From the NCBI RefSeq assembly GCF_031846525.1, contig NZ_JAVRHM010000010.1, positions 97,272-161,271 on the forward strand: a stretch of DNA of 64,000 bases. The letters run 5' to 3'. Source of the DNA: Autumnicola patrickiae. GTDB lineage: Bacteria; Bacteroidota; Bacteroidia; Flavobacteriales; Flavobacteriaceae. The first letter of the stretch is position 1, and the number at the start of each line of letters is the position of its first letter. Shown in pieces: positions 33,286 through 41,599 of the stretch. The position numbers and the translations under genes were made by a program. Below the pieces are notes generated by a model that was given only the letters and a program-made list of their open reading frames with translations, was not told the DNA's origin and did no database searches.

Positions 33286-36219
33286 CTAATAATCTATAGC
33301 TTCGTATATCACTTCCTGTATTTTCGACCTGATGTCCGCTCTTATAAGTTTCCGGTTATTGGAATCTGGATAGGTTCGATTGGACAAAAATACATATATA
33401 ATTTCTTCCTCGGGGTCTGCCCATGCTAAAGTTCCTGTAAAACCGCTATGTCCAAAACTGGTCAAGGATACACAACCACAGGTGGGGCCGGCACTTCCAA
33501 GTTGTGGTTTGTCGAAGCCTACACCCCTTCTTACATCCTGTTCGCAATAATAGCAGGTATTAAATTTAGAGATAGTTTCAGGTTCAAAGAATTTTTCCCC
33601 ACCATAACTACCGCCATTCATATACATTTGCATGATTTTAGCAACATCATTTGCATTGCTGAATAAACCGGCATGACCACCAATTCCCCCCTGCATGGCT
33701 GCTCCCTGATCATGGACGTAACCATGTATTTTCTGAGCTCTCCACAATTTATCATCTTCTGTAGGCGCTATCTGGTCCAGACCAAAACGTGTTACAGGAA
33801 GATAACCCGTAAAATTGGCTCCCAAAGGCCTGTAAAATTTCTCCTGGGTAAGACTGTTTAATGTAGTGCCATAATAAGCTTCAAGATAATATTTAAGAAT
33901 GTAGAAAGGCAAATCGCTGTATTTATACTCTTTCCTCTTTTCCAGATCACTGTCCCTTATCACACTTAAAATCGTATCCTGTGCATCGTTACGTATATAC
34001 AAATCTTTAGCGACATGAGTATTAAATGCTTCGGAAGGAACTTTACTATAGAATACATCTGAAGGTTTTCGAGTAGTCTTATCGAGCGTGGAGATATAAA
34101 ACGGAATCCACACCTTTAGCCGGGCGTAATGCATAAGCATATCCTGCAACCTTATATCTTCCTTATTGGAATTCTGAAAAACGGTTAGCATTTCTCCCAG
34201 TGTTGTGTCAAAGTTGACAATTCCTTTTTCTTCCTGTTCCATAACCAGTGGTAAAGTCGCCAATATTTTTGTAAGGGAAGCGAGGTCGTAAACCGTAGTG
34301 TCAGTTACGGGAAGTTCTTCATCATACGTCTGATATCCAAAATTGCGGTTGTAGATAACCTTACCTTTACGTGCTATAAGAATTTGTGCACCGGGAGTCA
34401 TTTTTTTTTCAATAGCTTCAGAGATAATAGAATCAATCTTTCTTAGTTTATATGAATTAACCCCTACAGTTTCGGGGATACCATAACTAAGCCGGTTAAA
34501 CTCTTTGCTTCTAAGGCCAGAACCTTCAGGAAATTCGTTGCCAATGCTTACCGGTAGTTTACCACTTGCTTTTATAGCTCCAAACAGTACTTGTGCAACT
34601 TTTTGTTGTGCAATCTCATTATTCTGATAACCCACAACCACTCCTTCCAAATCTGTGAAAGTTGGGATATTCAGCAAAGAATATGGACTGGTAAAAACAT
34701 TTAAAACAGTAGTGTTATTTCTGGCAATTTCATAAATCCACCGCAATTCATTTTGAGAAAACTTGTAAGAGGTCCAGGGATTATGATCTGGTTTATGAAA
34801 GCCAACAATAACGCGATCGTAATCCTTTAATCTATCCAGCAAACTCTCTAGAGTAATACCAGTCACCCAATCTACTTTTGTATATTTCCTTAGCTGGGTT
34901 AGAAAAGCGCTACCGTCCCCATCTCCAAAATTTACATACGCAAACTTTTTGTCTGCCAGTTTTTTAAAAGGCAAAAGTCCTGTGTTGTTTTTTAATACAG
35001 TAATAGAACTTTCTGTTAGTTTTTCAAAAAGCGCATCATCACGAACGCTGTGTAATTCTGAAATGAGATAGGTGGTATTTACAGGAGTATAATTATTAAG
35101 CCCTACCTTATATTTTGCAAATAATATTTTCTTTACTGAATGGCTTAAACGCTGCTCACTTATGGCTCCATTATTATAAGCTTCAGCAATTTTCTGTATC
35201 CCTTTTGGCACGTCTTCAGAAATTAGCAAAACGTCATTTCCAGCAAGAAAGGCGGCAAGATCTATATCTCCCGGATTGCTGAAATTAGAAGCCCCTTTCA
35301 TGTTTAGGGCATCAGTAAAAATGAGTCCGTTAAAACCAAGTTCCTTCTTTAGAAGATCGGTAACCACAGTTTTACTTAAGGAAGAAGGTGTTCCTGTTTG
35401 CTCTTCTAACGAAGGCACATTTAAATGCGCCACCATCACGCTGGAAAGCCCTGCTTCTATTAGCTTTCTATAAGGATATAACTCAATATTCTCTATCCTT
35501 TTCCTGGAAAATGAAATGGTAGGTAAGGTCTTATGGGAATCGGAATCTGTGTCTCCGTGACCGGGAAAATGTTTGGCACTGGAAAGAATTCCTTCACGGT
35601 GCATTCCTCTAATAAAGGCGAGGGATTTTTGGGTAACGTTCTCTTTTTCCTCGCCAAAAGACCTGTTGCCGATAATTGGGTTTTCGGCATTGGTATTAAT
35701 ATCTACAACCGGCGCAAAATTAATATGTACACCCAGGCGCTTGGAGTGCCTGGAAATAGCAGCACCTGCTTCTTCAATTAATAGAGTATCTCTAATCGCT
35801 CCCAGGGCCATATTCCATGGCAGCGAAAAAGTGGAATCGAGCCGCATGGCCAGCCCCCATTCTGCATCCATTCCTATCATTAAAGGAATTTTTGAGGCTT
35901 CCTGAAATTCATTGGTGAGTTTAGCCTGTCTTAAAGGCCCACCTTTAGAAAAAATAATCCCACCAATATGATGTTCTTCCACGAGCTTTTTGATCTCATC
36001 TGTTTTCGATTCCGGTGCATTGGAAAAAACATCCACCATAAAAAGCTGTCCAATCTTTTCCTCCAGGGTCATCGCATTATAAACGCTGTCCACCCACTCT
36101 TTTTGAGCAGGAAAGTCGTCACTAATCAGCGGATTCCTTTGTTGAGAAAATAGATTAGTAGTGAGAAAGAAGAAAAGTGTAATTAGTACTGAAAACTTTG
36201 GGGCTACCTTCAACTTCAT
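33286..36219 (-). CDS. GH3 beta-N-acetylhexosaminidase fused to a serine hydrolase (NagZ-AmiE-like)
   Basis: This 977-residue exported protein (signal peptide ending near residue 25, TNLFSQQ) has two catalytic parts. Residues about 30-380 are a GH3 NagZ-like domain with KHFPGHGDTDSDSH (216-229) and the nucleophile Asp303 in LIFTDALNMKG. A GH3 C-terminal domain covers about 400-570. Residues about 585-977 form a beta-lactamase-like serine hydrolase with Ser648-x-x-Lys651 in YDLASLTKILAT. In Bacillus subtilis, NagZ and the serine hydrolase AmiE are separate proteins that strip GlcNAc and then the peptide from muropeptides; here they are one chain. A cell-wall recycling role is inferred. Confidence 0.85.
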   Translation of the reverse strand: MKLKVAPKFSVLITLFFFLTTNLFSQQRNPLISDDFPAQKEWVDSVYNAMTLEEKIGQLFMVDVFSNAPESKTDEIKKLVEEHHIGGIIFSKGGPLRQAKLTNEFQEASKIPLMIGMDAEWGLAMRLDSTFSLPWNMALGAIRDTLLIEEAGAAISRHSKRLGVHINFAPVVDINTNAENPIIGNRSFGEEKENVTQKSLAFIRGMHREGILSSAKHFPGHGDTDSDSHKTLPTISFSRKRIENIELYPYRKLIEAGLSSVMVAHLNVPSLEEQTGTPSSLSKTVVTDLLKKELGFNGLIFTDALNMKGASNFSNPGDIDLAAFLAGNDVLLISEDVPKGIQKIAEAYNNGAISEQRLSHSVKKILFAKYKVGLNNYTPVNTTYLISELHSVRDDALFEKLTESSITVLKNNTGLLPFKKLADKKFAYVNFGDGDGSAFLTQLRKYTKVDWVTGITLESLLDRLKDYDRVIVGFHKPDHNPWTSYKFSQNELRWIYEIARNNTTVLNVFTSPYSLLNIPTFTDLEGVVVGYQNNEIAQQKVAQVLFGAIKASGKLPVSIGNEFPEGSGLRSKEFNRLSYGIPETVGVNSYKLRKIDSIISEAIEKKMTPGAQILIARKGKVIYNRNFGYQTYDEELPVTDTTVYDLASLTKILATLPLVMEQEEKGIVNFDTTLGEMLTVFQNSNKEDIRLQDMLMHYARLKVWIPFYISTLDKTTRKPSDVFYSKVPSEAFNTHVAKDLYIRNDAQDTILSVIRDSDLEKRKEYKYSDLPFYILKYYLEAYYGTTLNSLTQEKFYRPLGANFTGYLPVTRFGLDQIAPTEDDKLWRAQKIHGYVHDQGAAMQGGIGGHAGLFSNANDVAKIMQMYMNGGSYGGEKFFEPETISKFNTCYYCEQDVRRGVGFDKPQLGSAGPTCGCVSLTSFGHSGFTGTLAWADPEEEIIYVFLSNRTYPDSNNRKLIRADIRSKIQEVIYEAIDY

Positions 36220-36704
36220 TAATTCAAAAAGCGGTTATGCCAGCTCTCAGATGCTGGAACTTCCCAATCTGAAAGATATTCGGCTTTAGTATTTACAAGA
36301 TTATTAAAAACAATGGTTTTTGGAGAAACAGCTTTCTCTTTAGCCATTTTTCTGAAATCTATAAGGTTTTTATAGGCTACAAAATCCCCCTGTTTATAGG
36401 AAACATTCATTTTGTCCAGAAGATCAACATCATATTCTTTTTCCAATTGCTGAATGAAATGAACTGAAGCATCTATGGAACATCCTGAAGCTGAATTAAT
36501 TTCCTGGTCCAGAGCAATTATAATAAAGCGCTTGTACTTAATCTCGAAACCAGCTTTTAACTCGGCTCCATGTGCAGTCCATCTCTGAACAAAAAGCTCA
36601 AGTTTTTCAGTGATTTCCTGAAGTTCTTCTTCTGTAAAAGATCTGTTGGATTGATAAATCCACACGCGGGAACTTTCGGGTAAAGTATTAAAGGGTACTA
36701 ACAT
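36219..36704 (-). CDS. Conserved protein of unknown function (often labelled ABC transporter ATPase)
   Basis: This 161-residue protein begins MLVPFNTLPESSRVWIYQSN and contains FVQRWTAHGAELKAGFEI and INSASGCSIDASVHFIQQLE. It is a conserved flavobacterial family. Database entries sometimes call it an ABC transporter ATPase, but no Walker A or B motif is present, so that name is wrong. A Cys in SGCSIDAS is conserved-looking and could be functional. No signal peptide. Its stop shares a base with the start of the glycosidase-hydrolase fusion gene (position 36219), so the two are translationally coupled. Confidence 0.7.
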   Translation of the reverse strand: MLVPFNTLPESSRVWIYQSNRSFTEEELQEITEKLELFVQRWTAHGAELKAGFEIKYKRFIIIALDQEINSASGCSIDASVHFIQQLEKEYDVDLLDKMNVSYKQGDFVAYKNLIDFRKMAKEKAVSPKTIVFNNLVNTKAEYLSDWEVPASESWHNRFLN

Positions 36705-37164
36705 TTTTTATCTTAAATAAAGTTATACAAAACTACTTTATATTGCTGTGCCTTCAAATATAGTACCGCAATTTAACTTTTGAAATATCATCAGACTTCT
36801 TTTGGGTGAGGGTCGAAATTTGACAATTTTCGCAATGCATTAAAATTAAGAACCTTATCAGGATCTTCAGCTTAAAAAACAGACCGTAGTACATACTATC
36901 TGATGAGTAATATGTGCTTTTCTACCTCTATAACTTCAGTTTAGCCACTAAAAAGCTCTGATACTATTTTTTTTGAACACCAGAAAGGAATTCTGGTATT
37001 GTAGATAAGGTCAAGCCTAAAAAATGACAATTTTCGACCTTGTAGTTATACTAAAAACCGGATTATTATAAAGTATAATAACGGAGAGATGCTTAGAATT
37101 GAAATTTTAAGGAACAATATCCTAAACCTTCAGCTGAATAAAATCAGTAGTCAATTTTGGCTAT
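36705..37164. other. Non-coding gap with two copies of the dispersed motif
   Basis: No gene is visible in this 460-base AT-rich gap. It holds CGAAATTTGACAATTTTCG at 36814-36832 and AAAATGACAATTTTCG at 37021-37036, two variants of the dispersed palindrome about 200 bases apart. Confidence 0.6.
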
Positions 37165-37956
37165 TTACAGATCCTGGGCATCTGCAATCATTTCGGCAAT
37201 ATCCATTACAGCGATACTGTCTTCCTTGTCTTTACTCTTAACACCATCTGTCATCATCGTATTGCAAAAAGGGCATCCCGCTGCGATAACTTCAGGTTTT
37301 ACTTCCATCGCTTGCTCTGTTCGCTCAATATTTACATCTTTGGTTCCCGGCTCCGGCTCTTTAAACATTTGTGCGCCACCCGCACCGCAACAAAGTCCGT
37401 TACGTTTGCACATACGCATTTCCACAAGCTCCACTTCAAGTTTCCTTAGAAGATCGCGGGGAGCTTCGTATTCTCCGTTCCCGCGGCCAAGGTAACATGG
37501 ATCGTGAAAAGTTATCCTCTTTCCCTTAAATTTCCCACCTTCAACCTTGAGCCGGCCTTCGTTTAGCAGGGATTTAAGGAATTGCGTGTGGTGCATTACT
37601 TCGTAATTTCCACCAAGGGCAGGATATTCATTTTTTATGGTATTAAAACAATGCGGACAAGCGGTTACCACTTTCTCTATTTCATAACCGTTGAGCACTT
37701 CTATATTAGTAACGGCCTGCATTTGGAAAAGAAATTCATTTCCTGCACGTTTAGCAGGATCGCCGGTACAACTTTCTTCTGTACCCAAAACTGCAAAACC
37801 CACACCTGCTTTAGTTAAAAGCTTTACAAAAGCTTTCGTTATTTTTTTTGCACGATCATCAAAGCTACCCGAACAGCCGACCCAAAATAAAACTTCAGGT
37901 TTTTTACCTTCTGCCATGTATTCGGCCATTGTTGGAACTTTTAATGTTTCTGCCAT
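37165..37956 (-). CDS. Cysteine-rich (CCG) Fe-S oxidoreductase subunit, HdrD/GlpC-like
   Basis: This 263-residue protein contains two CCG-type cysteine-rich motifs: the first in VVTACPHCFNTIKNEY with HHTQFL and FHDPCYLGRGNG, and the second in RNGLCCGAGGAQMF and AAGCPFCNTMMTDG. Such domains bind unusual Fe-S clusters and transfer electrons in heterodisulfide reductase, GlpC and LutA proteins. It lies 37 bases downstream of a membrane Fe-S protein gene of the HdrC/gamma-subunit type, so the two likely form a membrane complex that feeds quinone. The electron donor is unknown. Confidence 0.82.
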   Translation of the reverse strand: MAETLKVPTMAEYMAEGKKPEVLFWVGCSGSFDDRAKKITKAFVKLLTKAGVGFAVLGTEESCTGDPAKRAGNEFLFQMQAVTNIEVLNGYEIEKVVTACPHCFNTIKNEYPALGGNYEVMHHTQFLKSLLNEGRLKVEGGKFKGKRITFHDPCYLGRGNGEYEAPRDLLRKLEVELVEMRMCKRNGLCCGAGGAQMFKEPEPGTKDVNIERTEQAMEVKPEVIAAGCPFCNTMMTDGVKSKDKEDSIAVMDIAEMIADAQDL

Positions 37957-37993
37957 TGCTTTTATCTTAAATTATTTATGAGTAAGATTCAGT

Positions 37994-39337
37994 TTAATTG
38001 TTCTCTTTTGCCCAATTAAGTCTATCCATTTGGTTATATGGCCATGGAGCACCATTATTTTCAATATTCGTCAAAGAAACCGCCAGTTCATTTGGGGCCG
38101 CACTCTGTTCCATTACAAGGTATCTTCTCATGTCCATTATAATGGAAAGCGGATCTATTCCCACAGGACAAGCTTCTACACAGGCATTACAGGTTGTACA
38201 TGCCCATAATTCTTCTCTTAAAATATAGTCATCCAGCAATTGCTTGCCATCCTCCTGAAAACTGCCATTTTTGTTGATGTTCTCTCCTACCTCTTCTAAC
38301 CTGTCACGAGTATCCATCATGATTTTTCTTGGAGAAAGTTTTTTTCCGGTTTTATTCGCCGGACATTCTGAAGTACATCTTCCACACTCCGTACAAGTAT
38401 AAGCGTTTAAAAGTTGGACCCTGTTTAGATCCATGACATCTGAAGCTCCAAATTTTTCAGGTTCTGCAGTACCATCGCCTTCGGCCGGTGCGGCAAAAGG
38501 ATCAGCATCCGGATCCATCATTAATTTCACTTCATCTGTAACCGATTGTAAATTGTCAAATTCTCCTTTAGGTTGTAATTTGGAAAAATAGACATTCGGG
38601 AATGCCAGTAGGATATGAAGGTGCTTTGAATAGTATAGATAGTTCAGGAAAAATAATATTCCGAGAATATGTAACCACCAGGCAGCACGCTCAATTATAA
38701 CTAACGTGGAAGAGCTCATTCCATCAAATATCGGAAGTAAAAACTGGCTTATAGGAAAACTCCCCATTAGGCCGGCTTCATTATAATAAGGTTCCACCTC
38801 ATTTATTTGCAGCTGGTGATCTGCAGCATTCATGGTTAGAAATAAAGCCATTAGAATCATCTCAAAATAGAGAATATAATTAGCGTCATTTTTTGGCCAG
38901 CCTTTTAATTCACGGCCAAGAAACCTGTAAATATTAGAAATATTTCTTCTTGTCCAGAAAATTATCACTCCTAACAGTACAAGAAATGCCAGGATTTCAA
39001 AAGCTGCAATTAAAATTCCATATAAATCCCCCATGGCAAATAAAACCCTGTGGGTACCGAAAATACCATCAATAATGATTTCCAGAACTTCGATGTTAAT
39101 TATAATAAATCCTAAGTAGACAATAACATGCAGAATTCCAGAAACAGGCCGGCGAACCATTTTACTTTGTCCAAAAGCTATCCGGGCCATCTTTGCAAAA
39201 CGTTCGCCAGGATTGTCTTTACGATCTATTTTTCTACCGAGGTTAATATTCCGGTATATGAGTAGTATGTTTTTTACAAAAAAGGCAATACCTGCCACAA
39301 GGGCAATAGTAAACAAGATTTGGGGAATAAAATCCAT
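37994..39337 (-). CDS. Membrane-bound 4Fe-4S protein, HdrE/C-like quinone-linked subunit
   Basis: This 447-residue protein has an N-terminal membrane part with about five or six helices (residues 5-260, respiratory nitrate reductase gamma-like fold) and a C-terminal ferredoxin part with two clusters: CTECGRCTSECP and CTTCNACVEACP. Together with the CCG protein downstream it resembles a fused HdrE-HdrC unit for electron transfer between the quinone pool and a cytosolic donor. It is widely conserved in Bacteroidota near MCE and amidase genes. The physiological partner is not known. Confidence 0.82.
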   Translation of the reverse strand: MDFIPQILFTIALVAGIAFFVKNILLIYRNINLGRKIDRKDNPGERFAKMARIAFGQSKMVRRPVSGILHVIVYLGFIIINIEVLEIIIDGIFGTHRVLFAMGDLYGILIAAFEILAFLVLLGVIIFWTRRNISNIYRFLGRELKGWPKNDANYILYFEMILMALFLTMNAADHQLQINEVEPYYNEAGLMGSFPISQFLLPIFDGMSSSTLVIIERAAWWLHILGILFFLNYLYYSKHLHILLAFPNVYFSKLQPKGEFDNLQSVTDEVKLMMDPDADPFAAPAEGDGTAEPEKFGASDVMDLNRVQLLNAYTCTECGRCTSECPANKTGKKLSPRKIMMDTRDRLEEVGENINKNGSFQEDGKQLLDDYILREELWACTTCNACVEACPVGIDPLSIIMDMRRYLVMEQSAAPNELAVSLTNIENNGAPWPYNQMDRLNWAKENN

Positions 39338-39348
39338 TTGGTTTTAGA

Positions 39349-40299
39349 TTATCTTAGAGAATCCTCGGGTTCTGTATATCCTTTAGATCTTTTTCCAAAT
39401 ATAGAGAAATGAACGTAACGTTTAGGGTTAAGTTTTACATCCTGAAGAAGCTCCTCCAATTGTTCCGTAGCACGCTCCAGATTATTATAAACATCATCAT
39501 TGTTTAGCAGTTTCCCTGCTGTTCCTTCTTCACTATTGATTTTATTAGAAACTTCTTCAAAATTGGCTATAATATCTTCTATGTCTCGGGACATTTGAGC
39601 TACATCAATTTGAGAAATAGAATCTGAAAATTTGTTGAAATTTCCGGACATTTCATCCAGGTTTGTAAAAGTCCTGTCCAGTTTACCGGAATTACCTTCT
39701 ACAATACCTTCAAGAGTTTCAGCTGTTCCCCTAATAGATCTCGCTGTTTCACCTATATCCCTAAAAGTAGTTCTAATATTGTTTCTGGTGGTATCGTTAA
39801 GGATGACATTGAGAGCTGTAAGTAAAGAGTCTGCACTTACAATGGTATTCTCCACTTTGGTTTGAAGTGGGGTTAGCCTGTCGTTTACCAGTTCCATTAA
39901 ACCTTCTTCGCTATCTCCCTGAAGCGTATCACCAGATTTTGCCAGGTTCCCCTTTTCATAATTTGGAACAATAGCAAGAGATTTCCCTCCTATAATATTA
40001 CCTCCATAAATCTGGGCTACACTATTTTCTGAAAAAGGAAATTTATTATCGACAGTAAATGATACTACCAGTAAACCAGTTTCGTTCAGGAAATCTATTT
40101 TTGTTACCTGTCCCACTTTGAGACCATTAATTGTCACGGCAGAAGAAGGAGATAAACCTTCAACATCATCATACACAGCATGAAAGATTCTGCTAGAATC
40201 AAGAAGATTTTTTCCTTTCAGGAAACTATAACCAAAAATAAGAACAAGTATTGCAATAACAGCCAATATGCCGGTCTTCACCTCTTTAGAATACTTCAA
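39349..40299 (-). CDS. MCE/MlaD family membrane-anchored lipid-transport protein
   Basis: This 316-residue protein has one N-terminal membrane helix (TGILAVIAILVLIFGYSFLKG), an MCE domain (about 35-120, RIFHAVYDDVEGLSPSSAVT and GLKVGQVTKIDFL), and a long helical coiled C-terminal region (150-290) with repeated Asp/Glu-Ile heptads. MCE proteins form periplasmic tunnels that carry phospholipids between membranes. The permease and ATPase (MlaE, MlaF) are not in this window. It sits between the amidase and the Fe-S proteins on the same strand with short gaps. Confidence 0.88.
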   Translation of the reverse strand: MKYSKEVKTGILAVIAILVLIFGYSFLKGKNLLDSSRIFHAVYDDVEGLSPSSAVTINGLKVGQVTKIDFLNETGLLVVSFTVDNKFPFSENSVAQIYGGNIIGGKSLAIVPNYEKGNLAKSGDTLQGDSEEGLMELVNDRLTPLQTKVENTIVSADSLLTALNVILNDTTRNNIRTTFRDIGETARSIRGTAETLEGIVEGNSGKLDRTFTNLDEMSGNFNKFSDSISQIDVAQMSRDIEDIIANFEEVSNKINSEEGTAGKLLNNDDVYNNLERATEQLEELLQDVKLNPKRYVHFSIFGKRSKGYTEPEDSLR

Positions 40300-40352
40300 A
40301 AGCTAATTTTTTAGAATACGAACAAATTTAGAAATAAAATGGAAGAGTAGCT

Positions 40353-41462
40353 CTAATTAACCTTAGATTTTAACGCCTCATTAACTGTAATCTTCCTGCC
40401 TTCTTTAAAAGCAACTATATAACTGGAAGTGTATCCACTTTTTATAGCATTCTGGTGTGTTTCCTGAATTTTAAGATAGTCTGAGGTTTCTCCCAGATAA
40501 TATTTGTAGAGTTTCCCTTCTTTTTCTCGGGAAACGTTTTCAAGACCTCTAAAATTATAAGGTTTTGTCTCTACTTTTTTAGAGCCGGCAGCAAGTTGAA
40601 CTTTAAAAGTTATCCCATCATATATAGTTGAAGCCACAGGAGTGGCTTCTATATTGCCACGGGTCTCTGAAATACTTTCCAAAGAAGACAGGTTTATATT
40701 CTGGCTATAATTGATTATTGCTTGTGAAATTGCAGCTGCCATTTTATTCTGCCCATTTCCGCTGTTAAGAAAAGCACCTTCCTGATTATTTGTAAGAAAA
40801 CCTGTTTCTATAAGTACACTTGGCATAACCGCCTCACGGAGAACAAGAAAAACATCCTGCTTCACGCCACGGTTTTTTCTACTAAGTTCGTTAGTAAACT
40901 TTTTCTGAATAAAATCTGCCAGAAGAATACTCTGATTTAGGTATTCTTCCTGCATTAATGCTAAACCAATAAAAGATTCAGGGGAATTTGGATCAAAACC
41001 ATTGTAAGTAACCTCATAATCATCTTCAAGATAGATTACAGAGTTTTCCCTTTTGGCGATCTCGAGGTTGTCATTACTTCTCCTTAAACCCAAAACAAAA
41101 GTTTCGGTCCCGCTGGCCTGTGAACTATGGGCGTTGCAATGAACAGAGACAAAAAGATCTGCCTTGGCTTCATTAGCAATTTGAGTTCTCTCTTTAAGCG
41201 GAATAAATATATCGGTTTTACGGGTGTAAATAACCTCTACTCCCTCACTTTCCAGTTGCTTACCAACTTTAAGAATAATACTTAAGGCAATATCTTTTTC
41301 TTTATAACCGTTACCCATATTGCCGGGATCTTTTCCTCCATGGCCGGCATCAAGAACGACAACAAAGCGATCTCTTTCCGGCACCTCATTGGCATAGAAT
41401 TGATTTACGGAAAATGTTACAAAAAGGAATAATATGAAAAATTTAATCTGGCTCATCTTCAT
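40353..41462 (-). CDS. N-acetylmuramoyl-L-alanine amidase
   Basis: This 369-residue protein has a signal peptide (KMSQIKFFILFLFVTFSVNQ) and an Amidase_3 catalytic domain (about 30-250) with the zinc ligands His in VLDAGHGGKDPG, Glu in YKEKDIALSI, His in FVSVHCNAHSS and the catalytic Glu in SVLIETGFLTN. A C-terminal extension of about 110 residues follows and may target the enzyme. It cuts the peptide from MurNAc in peptidoglycan, for cell separation. An ATG at codon 3 is a possible alternative start. It is divergent from the LptD-like gene and heads the run of four minus-strand genes. Confidence 0.9.
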   Translation of the reverse strand: MKMSQIKFFILFLFVTFSVNQFYANEVPERDRFVVVLDAGHGGKDPGNMGNGYKEKDIALSIILKVGKQLESEGVEVIYTRKTDIFIPLKERTQIANEAKADLFVSVHCNAHSSQASGTETFVLGLRRSNDNLEIAKRENSVIYLEDDYEVTYNGFDPNSPESFIGLALMQEEYLNQSILLADFIQKKFTNELSRKNRGVKQDVFLVLREAVMPSVLIETGFLTNNQEGAFLNSGNGQNKMAAAISQAIINYSQNINLSSLESISETRGNIEATPVASTIYDGITFKVQLAAGSKKVETKPYNFRGLENVSREKEGKLYKYYLGETSDYLKIQETHQNAIKSGYTSSYIVAFKEGRKITVNEALKSKVN

Positions 41463-41544
41463 AAATAAAGTAACGCTAAAATTGGGGTGAATATTTTATT
41501 GCTATTTTTCACTTGCTCACAAAACTCAGGTGGAAAAATATATG

Positions 41545-41552
41545 TAATTTTG
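41545..41552 (+). promoter_or_regulatory. Probable -7 box TAATTTTG of lptD
   Basis: The octamer matches TAnnTTTG and lies 48 bases before the TTG at 41600, so it would sit inside the coding part if a more upstream TTG (41513) were used. It supports the later start. No standard -33 is visible. Confidence 0.45.
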
Positions 41553-41599
41553 AATTCGCAAAAAGCAAGCCACTCTTTACAAAAATAGTACTTAAAGCA

